Positions 1 through 6,871 of a DNA stretch of 11,239 nucleotides are shown in pieces. A program made the position numbers and the translations under genes. The stretch is taken from contig CAYOBW010000231.1 in NCBI GenBank assembly GCA_964402115.1, positions 1 to 11,239 of the forward strand, in the 5' to 3' direction. The notes under the pieces were generated by a model. The model searched no databases. It was not told where the DNA came from and was given only the letters and a program-made list of their open reading frames with translations. Every line of letters starts with the position of its first letter. Position 1 is the stretch's first letter. Source of the stretch: CAYOBW01 sp964402115. GTDB taxonomy: Bacteria > Verrucomicrobiota > Kiritimatiellia > UBA8416 > CAYOBW01.

Positions 1-6
1 TCCTCT

Positions 7-103
7 GTCATCCTGAGCGCAGCGAAGGATCTCCCGCCGCCAGGCGGGCTGCCCGAGAGCGCGCGGCGAATACGCCGAGATCCTTCGCTACGCTCAGGAT
101 GAC
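7..103. repeat. REP-like long inverted repeat
   Basis: Two 27-bp arms (7-33 and 77-103) are reverse complements with one mismatch, at position 20. They enclose a 43-bp GC-rich spacer that contains smaller self-complementary stretches. The arm core, TCCTGAGCG followed by AGCGAAGGATC, resembles dispersed intergenic palindromes found in many GC-rich bacterial genomes; that comparison is from memory. Transcribed in either direction it would form a very stable stem-loop. It ends one base before an open frame leading into the antitoxin remnant, so it may have displaced the 5' part of that gene. No associated transposase is visible. Confidence 0.85.
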
Positions 104-238
104 AAGCCCCTTTGGCAGGGGGGTGACTGCGGGGCGGGCCGGGAAGCCAATCCCCGCAAACTGGGACTGAAGTCGGGCAGGAGTCTGGACAACGTTCAGG
201 CGTTGATCGCGCAGATTGAAGGGGAGGGACATCGGTGA
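104..238 (+). pseudogene. VapB-like antitoxin, 3' remnant
   Basis: The frame ending at TGA 236-238 encodes a C-terminal tail containing KLGLKSGRSLDNVQALIAQI followed by EGEGHR. This resembles the LGL-x-PG-x-SLDN...LEGE-type tail of VapB antitoxins that pair with the VapC subfamily seen just downstream (recognised from memory, no alignment run). The stop overlaps the toxin start as GTGA (235-238), the usual coupled arrangement of a TA operon. The N-terminal DNA-binding half is absent. No ATG/GTG start with a ribosome binding site precedes the tail, and upstream lies the inverted repeat, then an in-frame stop at 14-16. Homology is convincing only from about position 135; the stretch between repeat and tail may be junk. 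I infer a truncated, probably non-functional antitoxin. Confidence 0.6.
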
Positions 239-661
239 TTCTGGTGGATGCCAACATCCTCTTGTATGCGGAAGATCAACTCAGTCCGAGTCATGACGCG
301 GCGCGCCTGGTGGGACGCTGAACTGTCGGGCAGTTCTCCTGTCTGTCTTTGTTGGACCGTCCTGGGCGCATTCATACGGATCGGAACCAGCCCGCGAGTG
401 TTCGAGAACCCCCTTTCGCTGGATCAAGCACTGGCCCGCATTCAGAGTTGGATGGAACAACCGTGTACGCGGATCGTAAGTCCGACCGAGAGTCATTGGA
501 CGGTGTTCCAGAAAATGCTCCGCGATGGGCAGGCGGTTGCGAATCTTGTCACCGACGCACACTTGGCGGCATTGGCTGCGGAGCACGGTTGCGAACTCAT
601 TTCAACGGATTCAGATTTCTCGCGTTTCCCCGGCATCCGGTGGCGCAACCCCCTCAATTGA
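235..661 (+). pseudogene. VapC-type PIN-domain toxin, frameshifted
   Basis: The natural start is the GTG at 235, giving VILVDANILLYAEDQ, the classic PIN N-terminus with its first catalytic aspartate. This frame stops at 319-321. The rest of the domain continues in the +1 frame from about 305 to TGA 659-661. It includes a WTVLGAFIRI segment, then TDAHLAALA (Asp at 554-556) and STDSDF (Asp at 608-610), and ends in FPGIRWRNPL, typical of VapC RNases. The break falls in the GC-repeat GCGGCGCGCC near 298-308. Loss of one GC dinucleotide would explain it, and restoring it gives a smooth AARAWWDAEL join. The repaired protein would be about 142 residues, normal for the family. The family cleaves RNA and is neutralised by VapB. 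An ATG at 248 lies in the second frame, but starting there loses the first Asp motif. A sequencing error is possible. Confidence 0.82.
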
Positions 662-801
662 AGCAGACGGAGGCGAACCCGTGGCTTTGCGCAATCGTGC
701 TGGACAAGGCTGTCCGCGAGGGGCTTAATGCATGGGCATGGCGTGCACGGCGACGGCCGCGCCGGCGTGGCGGAGGACCGGGGAACGAAAGGATGTGTGC
801 G

Positions 802-1287
802 ATGCGGCAAACGGGATGTCATTGGCTGGCGGTGGTGGCGTTGAGCGTGGGCGGACTGGCCGCAGCCCGCGCGGCGGACGCGGCGACAAATGCGCCCGCG
901 GCGGCTGTGCAGACCAACGCCGCCGTGCTCCTGGAGCGCTTGCTGCGCGAAACGGTGGACACGCACTTCCAGGCCACGGAAAAAGCCGACCTGGCGGCCG
1001 TGACCCGCACCATTCACCCCGACTCGCCGGCTTACGAAATGACCCTGAAGACGACCGAGCAGATGCTGGGCGTTTATCGGCTCAAGGTCGAGCTGTTGGA
1101 TTTTCACCTGATCGGTCGCGACGGCGTGTACGCGCTGGCCCGCGGCCGGCAGAAGACCACGCGCCTCAGCGGCCCGGCGGCATTCACGGACAACACCGTG
1201 GATTCCGTCTACGTCTTCCGGCAGGACGGCTCCACGTGGAAACTCTGGCAGCAGGCGGTCCTGGAGTCGGAATTCGTCAGGCCTTGA
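802..1287 (+). CDS. Secreted NTF2-like (SnoaL-type) protein
   Basis: This 161-residue product starts MRQTGCHWLAVVALSVGGLA and has a typical signal peptide, with probable cleavage after an Ala-Arg-Ala near residue 25, so export is likely. The mature part (ETVDTHFQATEKADLAAVTRTIHP..., then ...DSVYVFRQDGSTWKLWQQAV) has the helix-then-curved-sheet pattern of NTF2-like folds, as in SnoaL or DUF4440 proteins. The assignment rests on pattern only and no catalytic residues can be named, so the function is unknown. I chose ATG 802 because AAAGGA at 788-793 sits 8 nt upstream. ATG 793, three codons earlier in the same frame, is an alternative preceded by GGGGA. The stop overlaps the convergent phosphotransferase gene by 11 bp. 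Nothing upstream suggests an operon with the broken VapC. Confidence 0.72.
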   Translation: MRQTGCHWLAVVALSVGGLAAARAADAATNAPAAAVQTNAAVLLERLLRETVDTHFQATEKADLAAVTRTIHPDSPAYEMTLKTTEQMLGVYRLKVELLDFHLIGRDGVYALARGRQKTTRLSGPAAFTDNTVDSVYVFRQDGSTWKLWQQAVLESEFVRP

Positions 1288-2779
1288 GCTTCAGTCGCCG
1301 CTCGATCGCGCGGGTGACGGTCTCGAGGACCTTCACGCGAGCGAAGTACTTGCAGTTCGACTCCACGATGGTCCACGGGGCGTTCGGGGGGCTGGTGCGG
1401 ACAAGCATCTCCTCCACGGCCTCCTTGTAAGCCGGCCACTTGGCGCGGTTGCGCCAGTCCTCTTCGGTGATCTTCCAGCGCTTGTGCTCGGTCCGCTCCC
1501 GCAGCCGGAAACGGCGCAGCTGCTCGCGCGGATCGATCTGCAGCCAGAACTTCAGGAGCACGGTGCCGTAGTTGATGAGGTGCTGCTCCAGTTCGTTGAT
1601 TTCGCGGTAGGCCCGCCGCCAATCGTCCTCGGCGCAGAAGCCCTCGACCCGCTCGACCAGGACGCGCCCGTACCACGAGCGGTCGAAGATCGTGATGTGC
1701 CCGGCCTTGGGCATGCGGGTCCAGAAGCGCCAAAGGTAGTGGTGCGCCCGCTCGATGTCATTGGGCGCCGCAATCGGCACCACCTCGTAACCGCGCGGGT
1801 CCAGTTTCTGCGTCAGCCGCCGGATGTTGCCGCCCTTGCCCGCGGCGTCGCACCCCTCGTAGGCAATCACGACGGGCACGCGTCGCCGGTAGATCTCGTG
1901 CTCGAGATAGCGCATGCGCTCCTGCAGCTGCTCCATGCGCGCCTCGTAGACCTCCGGGGCAAGGGTCTGCTTGAGGTCGAGGCGATCGATCAAGGAGGGC
2001 GCGAGGGACTCGGGCAGTGCGCGGCGCTTGGGGGCGGGTTTGGCGCGGGGCGCCGGGCGGGCCGGGGCACGGTTCAGCCGCTCTTCGAGGGCGGCTATGA
2101 CGGTGCTGAAGATCTTGAGGGCGGCGAAGCGGCGGTCATGCGCCTCGACGACGGTCCAGGGGGCGAACTCCGACTCCGTGTCGGCCAGCGTGTCCTCGAC
2201 GATCTTCCGGTAGGCCTTGTACTGCCGGTGGCGCGCGAGGTCCTCGCGGGTCACGCGCCAGGCCGTTACCTTGTCGCGGCGGAGGGCGTCGAACCGCTCT
2301 TGCTGTTCGGCTTTCGAGATGTGCAGGAAGAACTTGATGATGACGGTGCCATCGTCGCACAGCTGGCGTTCGAAGGCCTGGATGTCGCGGCAGGCCAGCT
2401 CCGCCGCGTGCGGGGTGATGCGCTTCTCGATCCGGTCCTCCATCACGCGAAAGTACCAGCTCCGGTCGAAGATCGTCAGCCGGCCGCGCGCGGGCGTGCG
2501 CTCCCAGAACCGCCAGAGGAAGGGGCGGTAGGCTTCCTCCTCGTTCGGGTTGTTGTGGGAGCTCAACACCGCGAAACCGCGCGGGTCAAGGGGCTGGATC
2601 AGGTCGTTGATCAGCGTGCCCTTGCCGGCCGCATTCCAGCCCTCGAAGACGACGATCCACGGCACGCGCTGTTCCAGCGCCTGGCGCTGCAGCGCGCCCA
2701 GCTTCAGGGACAGCTGCTCCGCCTGCTTCTTGAAATCGGGCTTCGGCACCTTGCGCGACAGATCCAAGTCCTTGAGCAT
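1277..2779 (-). CDS. Polyphosphate:AMP phosphotransferase (two-domain PPK2)
   Basis: This 500-residue cytoplasmic enzyme contains two tandem PPK2 domains. Members of this class transfer phosphate from polyphosphate to AMP, making ADP. Domain 1 (about 14-235) has the P-loop GWNAAGKGT (47-55) and the lid/Walker B-type motif FDRSWY (104-109). A proline/arginine/alanine-rich linker (about 237-256) joins it to domain 2 (about 268-497), with P-loop GCDAAGKGG (309-317) and FDRSWYGR (365-372). The length matches the fused Pap family of roughly 490-500 residues. Domain 1 carries Asn where the GxDxxGKG signature has Asp, so domain 2 is probably the better catalyst; that is inference. The start is well supported: GGAGG (complement of 2787-2791) lies 7 nt upstream of the ATG. 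It is monocistronic in this window, and its 3' end overlaps the convergent NTF2-like gene by 11 bp. Confidence 0.93.
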   Translation of the reverse strand: MLKDLDLSRKVPKPDFKKQAEQLSLKLGALQRQALEQRVPWIVVFEGWNAAGKGTLINDLIQPLDPRGFAVLSSHNNPNEEEAYRPFLWRFWERTPARGRLTIFDRSWYFRVMEDRIEKRITPHAAELACRDIQAFERQLCDDGTVIIKFFLHISKAEQQERFDALRRDKVTAWRVTREDLARHRQYKAYRKIVEDTLADTESEFAPWTVVEAHDRRFAALKIFSTVIAALEERLNRAPARPAPRAKPAPKRRALPESLAPSLIDRLDLKQTLAPEVYEARMEQLQERMRYLEHEIYRRRVPVVIAYEGCDAAGKGGNIRRLTQKLDPRGYEVVPIAAPNDIERAHHYLWRFWTRMPKAGHITIFDRSWYGRVLVERVEGFCAEDDWRRAYREINELEQHLINYGTVLLKFWLQIDPREQLRRFRLRERTEHKRWKITEEDWRNRAKWPAYKEAVEEMLVRTSPPNAPWTIVESNCKYFARVKVLETVTRAIERRLKLKA

Positions 2780-2857
2780 GTTCTTTCCTCCCTGCGGGGG
2801 CGTCCGTCACCCCATGGCGACACACGCTACGCCGCCCGTCGTGCCGCGTCAAGCCCC

Positions 2858-2887
2858 GGCCGGCGATTCGCGTTTGAATGGCCGGCC
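2858..2887 (-). terminator. Possible hairpin terminator after the glycosidase operon
   Basis: GGCCGGC (2858-2864) pairs with GCCGGCC (2881-2887), and inside it ATTC (2866-2869) pairs with GAAT (2876-2879), separated by a G-G mismatch. The hairpin lies 20 bp past the TAG of the glycosidase pseudogene and upstream of the phosphotransferase start. No T-tract follows on either strand, so it may not be an intrinsic terminator. Confidence 0.4.
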
Positions 2888-2907
2888 GCCCCTTGTCTGC
2901 CGGCTGC

Positions 2908-5028
2908 CTACGGCGCGGGCTTCAGCCCCTCCCACTGCACGGTCCACGAACCGTCGTCCGGAAAGCCCGGCGCGTGGCGGCCGGGGGGCGGGACGCCTTC
3001 CCCGGATGGCAGCGGATCCCACCCGGCGGCCATGAGGGCGACGGCGTAGAGCAGGCCGCCGTTGCCCGGAAAGTAGGCGCCGGCCGGCCCGCCCGCGCAG
3101 ATGCCGGCGTCGTCGTAGCGGTTCTTCCGGCTTTCGTGCAGCAGGGCGTCCATGGCCAGTCCCGCCTGCCCGGTGCGCGCGGCGGCCATGGCCAGCATCG
3201 GGAAGTCCCACCCCCAGCACGTATCCCACTTCCACGTCTCGAGCGTGCGCGGCACCGTGCGACGCGCGGTGGCGAGGTCCGCGCCGTCGCCGGGCAGCAT
3301 GCCGGGCATCCCGATTTGCGACGGGTGCTCCCAGTTCCACTTCGTGAACGTGTCGGGCTGGTCCTCCTGCAGCAGGTAGCAGCCTTCGCCGACCGGCAGT
3401 GGGGCCAGTCCCGCGTAGACCGCGTCCCACTCCGGCTGCGGCGGCAGCCCGAGTTGCGCGCGCCAGTCGCGGGCCACACGCAGGCCCATTCGCCAGTAGG
3501 ACAGCTCGAAGGCGGGGTTGCGCGTCGTCCGCGGGTCATTCTTCTCGGGCACGGTCTTGAGCGGCGGGCCGAGCACCCACCGGCCCGTTTGCGCATCGCG
3601 CACGGCGTAGGAGGCGAGGAAGTCCGCCGTCTCGAAGACGATGTCGCGCCAGCGCTCCAGCGTCGCGCGGCCGGGGTGCAGGCGCGCGTCGAGCAGCGCG
3701 TAGCAGATCGGGTGCGGTTGCTGCCAGATCAGCAGCGGGCCGACGCCGGACGGCGAATCGCGCCCCTCCGGCCCGACCATCTTGGGCCAGCGGGCCCCGC
3801 GGTAGCCCTGCGAGGCGGCGAGCGCGCGGGCGGCGGGCAGCGTGCGCGCGTACCAGCCCAGGCTTTTCGCGAAAAGCGGCCAGCGGTCCCACAGCGCGTA
3901 GTGCGCGCCGTGCCACCAGTGCATCTCGAGATGGAACTTGCCGTACCAGCCGCTGTTGTTGAGCAGCCCGCTCTCCTGCGGCGGCAGCGAGCCGGCCTCG
4001 TTGACGGCGAGCAGGTACTGCGAAAGTACGACGCGGCGCTCCAGTTCGCGCCAGCGCGGGTCGCGGCTGCCCGCGAGGTCGAGTGCGCCGCCGCTCTGCC
4101 AGAAGGCCGGCCAGTGGCGCGCGGCCGCGGCCCGCACCGCGTCGCCCGCGGGCAGCGCGCCCGCCTCCGCGCCCGGCGCGAACGCGCACACGAAGTCCAG
4201 GTTGGAGACGCCGGCGGCGGGCGCGAGCAGGTACCGGTGCGGGCCGTCCGGCGTCAGCGCGGCCGCGCCTGTCTAGGCCAACGCCACCCCGTAGCGGTCC
4301 GCGTCGAGCCGCCGCCCGAAATCGGCCCGGCCCGCGCCGGGCGTCGTCAGGCGGGTCGTGTGCGCCCCGGGCTGCGACCAGTTCGCGCCGTCGATGTTCG
4401 TGGGGTTGCCGTAGGGGAAGGCGAGCGCGACGGCGAGCCGGCCCTCGGCCGCGAGCGGGGACTCGATGCGCACGGCCACGGCGTCGCGCGCGGGATCGGC
4501 GCAGGTGGTGACGACGACGGGCCGGCCTTCGAGCGTGTAACGGCTGGTGAGCAGCCCGCGCCAGGGGTCGAGTTCCTGGCGGATGTCCGCCAGGTCGGCG
4601 GGTTTGAGAGCCGTGCCGTCGTGCTTTCGCACCGCCAGGGCGAGGCGGCCGAGGTTGAGCCGGTGAGGATTCTGCCGCAGCCAGTCGTACAGCGCCTCCT
4701 GGCCGGCGGCGTCCGTGGCGTAGCCGACCGGCCGGCCGTACGTGTCGTAGGGCTTGAGCTTGAAGTCCTCGACGCGCAGGCCGGCGGGCAGCGGCAGCGT
4801 ATGCCACCCCCATTGCGCGAACGTGTTGCCGTGAAAGGTTTGCAGGCCCGTCACGTCGGCGCCGAAGGCGAATTCGCCATTGCCGACCTGCAGCGGGTTG
4901 CGCGTCTGCGCGTCCGTGCGCACGACGCGATGCCGGGCGACGAGCGCCTCCCTGTCGATGGGGGCTGCGCCGGCGCCGAGGGCGATAACCGCCACGGCGC
5001 CCGCAAGGGTGGTGAGCCGGGTCTGCAT
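2908..5028 (-). pseudogene. Secreted six-hairpin glycosidase, split by an in-frame amber codon
   Basis: Two open stretches in the same frame, 5028-4276 and 4272-2908, are separated only by TAG at 4273-4275 (codon 252). Read through, they make one 706-residue protein. It starts MQTRLTTLAGAVAVIALGAG, a signal peptide. An N-terminal beta-sandwich-like domain (about 30-260) contains NPLQVGNGEFAFGADVTGLQ. A C-terminal (alpha/alpha)6-barrel (about 290-690) contains SGWYGKFHLEMHWWH (359-373), WKWDTCWGWDFP (599-610) and FPGNGGLLYAV (653-663). This architecture resembles GH65-like/six-hairpin glycosidases, and the substrate is unknown. The start lies 22 bp after the stop of the upstream glycosidase gene, so they form an operon. 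The context VALA-stop-TGAAALTPDG suggests TGG (Trp) mutated to TAG. An ATG at 4191 could restart translation of the barrel, but without a signal peptide. A sequencing error is the main alternative. Confidence 0.82.
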
Positions 5029-5050
5029 CTGAAGCGCTTCGGCCCTCGGG

Positions 5051-6475
5051 TTAGTTCGCCATGTCGATGGCGATGGTGTGGGCGCCCTTGAGCGCGCCAT
5101 CGAGGAAAGGCTCAGCTTGCGTCTTGCCGTCCAGCTTGAAAGCGGTGAGGCGGGTGCCGTGGCCTTTCACCGCGATGTCCAGCGTGGCGTCGCGGTAGCG
5201 CAGGCCGGTCAGCGACAGGGCGGCGAAGCGCGCCGTCACGACCGGGGCGAAGCGCACGCCCTGCTCCTCGAAGCGCATGCCGCAGAGCCCGTGGTAGATC
5301 ATCGACAGGAAGCCCGAGGCGCTCCAGAGCTGGCGCGGCGAGCCGTCGGGGGCCCCGTCTTCGGGCCGGTAGAACTCCATGAAGGTGTCCGACTTCTCCG
5401 AGAGCTTCACCAGCGCGTCCAGCTCGCGGCCGAAGACCGCCGCGTCCTTCAGCTCCGCGGCGGCCCGCGCCCAGTAGCCCTGCACGAACGGCCAGATCAT
5501 CCCGTTGTGGTAGTAGTCGGCGTCGCCCTTCTTGTAGTCCATCCACTCCGGGTATTGCGGCCACTGGCAGGGGAAGCCCCAGGGCGTGGTCGGCGCGCGC
5601 GCCAGGATGCTCCGCGCCTTCGCCTCGTCCGCCACGCCGTACAGGATCGCCAGCGCCTCGCCCGCGCCTTCCATGTGGGTGTTCAGTTTGCCGTTTTCGT
5701 CGAGGTAGTAGGCGTAGTAGCCCGCGTCCGCCAGCCAGAGCCTGGCGTTGATCGCGTCCTTCAGCTTCCCGGCCTGCTCCTCGAGCGCGGCGACGTCCCG
5801 GCCCAGCGCGCGGCCGGCGGAGGAGGCGACGCGGTAGCCGTTGTAGTAAAGCAGGCAGGTGCTGAGCGCGGCGGTCTTGGCGATGCGGTCGCCCTTCATC
5901 GCATAGGAGCCGGGGTAGCCGCTGTTGGACTCCATGAAGGTGGAACAGCCGCCGAAGAGCCCCGAACCCGCGTGATAGGCGTCCCGCTCGGCGCGTTGCA
6001 GGCTGCGCAGCGTGCGCTCGTGGATCGGCTGCAGCAGGGCGCGGTCGCCCGTCACCAGGTACAGCGCCCAGGCGCCCGAGGCGCCGACGATCGCGTCGGT
6101 GAGGTTGGGCCAGCCGGCGAAATGCCCGCACTTGTCCTGGTACCAGCACTCGCCGATGCCCTCGACCGGCTGCGACAGCCCCAGCAGGGTCGTGCGCGAA
6201 ACGTCCGGGTGCAGCAGCGCGCAGGCCAGTTCCACCGAGTACGACGTGTCGCGCGTCCAGACCTGCGCCCAGTTCTGGCCCGCCAGGAACTGGCCGTCCT
6301 TGACGTCCGCGGCGATGACGCCGAGCGCCTTGCGATAAGCCTGGTCCACGGCGGCGTCGCCCGAGACGAACACCCCGCCCGGATTCGCCGCCGTGGCCGC
6401 CTGCCCGCCCGCGCCCAGCCAGCCGCCGATCACTCCTGCCAAAACCCCGCACATGCCCCGGCTCCGGATTCTCAT
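5051..6475 (-). CDS. Secreted (alpha/alpha)6-barrel glycoside hydrolase
   Basis: This 474-residue protein begins MRIRSRGMCGVLAGVIGGWL, a signal peptide ending near Ala-Ala at 26-30, and is predicted to be exported. The body is a six-hairpin (alpha/alpha)6 glycosidase. Its motifs are NWAQVWTRDTSYSVELA (68-84), GWPNLTDAIVGASGAW (121-136), YYHNGMIWPFVQGYW (321-335) and RQLWSASGFLSMIYHG (381-396), followed by a short C-terminal beta domain (about 405-474). The WTRD and HNGMIWPF blocks recall GH63/GH37-like and MGH1-like enzymes. I cannot assign a CAZy family, and acid/base residues are not certain. The start is clear: GGGAGG (complement of 6481-6486) lies 5 nt before the ATG. The same frame stays open upstream to 7663, but that stretch lies antisense to the histidine kinase. 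It is the first gene of a two-gene operon with the amber-split glycosidase; together they probably degrade an oligosaccharide. Confidence 0.85.
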   Translation of the reverse strand: MRIRSRGMCGVLAGVIGGWLGAGGQAATAANPGGVFVSGDAAVDQAYRKALGVIAADVKDGQFLAGQNWAQVWTRDTSYSVELACALLHPDVSRTTLLGLSQPVEGIGECWYQDKCGHFAGWPNLTDAIVGASGAWALYLVTGDRALLQPIHERTLRSLQRAERDAYHAGSGLFGGCSTFMESNSGYPGSYAMKGDRIAKTAALSTCLLYYNGYRVASSAGRALGRDVAALEEQAGKLKDAINARLWLADAGYYAYYLDENGKLNTHMEGAGEALAILYGVADEAKARSILARAPTTPWGFPCQWPQYPEWMDYKKGDADYYHNGMIWPFVQGYWARAAAELKDAAVFGRELDALVKLSEKSDTFMEFYRPEDGAPDGSPRQLWSASGFLSMIYHGLCGMRFEEQGVRFAPVVTARFAALSLTGLRYRDATLDIAVKGHGTRLTAFKLDGKTQAEPFLDGALKGAHTIAIDMAN

Positions 6476-6871
6476 GCGAACCTCCCAGCCTGCCGGCGTC
6501 GGCCCCGCGCCGCGCCCGCGACACCCGTGGACATACCGCAGGCGTCCCCGGCGGACAAGGAGATTCAGCAACGGTTGCGGACCGGAGACGCTGTAGCCTC
6601 CGGCTTGCGCCGGCGCGCTTCGCGCTAGGGAGGAACAAGACGGCGGGCAATCTGGGCTTCTGCGCAGGCCGCGTTTGGGTTTGAAGCATCGCAGGTGACG
6701 AATGCCCTTGGAAACGGCAGGCGCTGCCGCTATCCTGCGCGTGGCAATTCGGAGGAGGCGGCCGACGCCTCGAGACAACTTCCGGCTTACGCTCACGATG
6801 AAGTCCTTACAGGCGAGAAGGGCTGACCTTTCACCGGGCGAGCCGGTCGTCCCGGACAGAGGGGCCTGCGC
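6476..6871. other. Divergent intergenic region, glycosidase operon / histidine kinase
   Basis: These 396 bp have no credible gene and should hold the promoters for both directions, though I see no convincing -35/-10 pair. Visible items are the glycosidase ribosome binding site (complement of 6481-6486), a palindrome cluster at 6597-6633, and a small perfect hairpin CGGCAG-GCG-CTGCCG (6715-6729). A stretch at about 6784-6797 (CTTACGCTCACGAT) loosely resembles one arm of the inverted repeat at 7-103. The kinase ribosome binding site AGAGGGG is at 6858-6864. Confidence 0.6.
6597..6633. repeat. Clustered palindromes (three-way stem structure)
   Basis: CCTCC (6597-6601) can pair with GGAGG (6629-6633). 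Inside lie two adjacent hairpins, CCGGC-TTGC-GCCGG (6600-6613) and GCGCG-CTT-CGCGC (6613-6625). They share bases at their edges, so not all can form at full length at once. The layout resembles a short intergenic palindromic repeat, but only one copy is visible here. Confidence 0.55.

Noticed and set aside
296..312. Programmed ribosomal frameshift in the VapC gene
   Set aside because: There is no slippery heptamer at the junction and VapC genes are not known to use frameshifting. A dinucleotide loss in a GC repeat explains it better.
4273..4275. Amber recoding (TAG as sense) in this organism
   Set aside because: The same gene ends at TAG 2908-2910, and read-through there soon meets another TAG. 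No other gene here has an internal TAG, so a point mutation or sequencing error is simpler.
1484..5091. Long plus-strand open frames (1484-3049 and 2878-5091) opposite the phosphotransferase and glycosidase genes
   Set aside because: They are antisense shadows of high-GC coding DNA. Their translations are low-complexity Arg/Ala/Val/Gly-rich with no recognisable domain, while the minus strand carries clear motifs.
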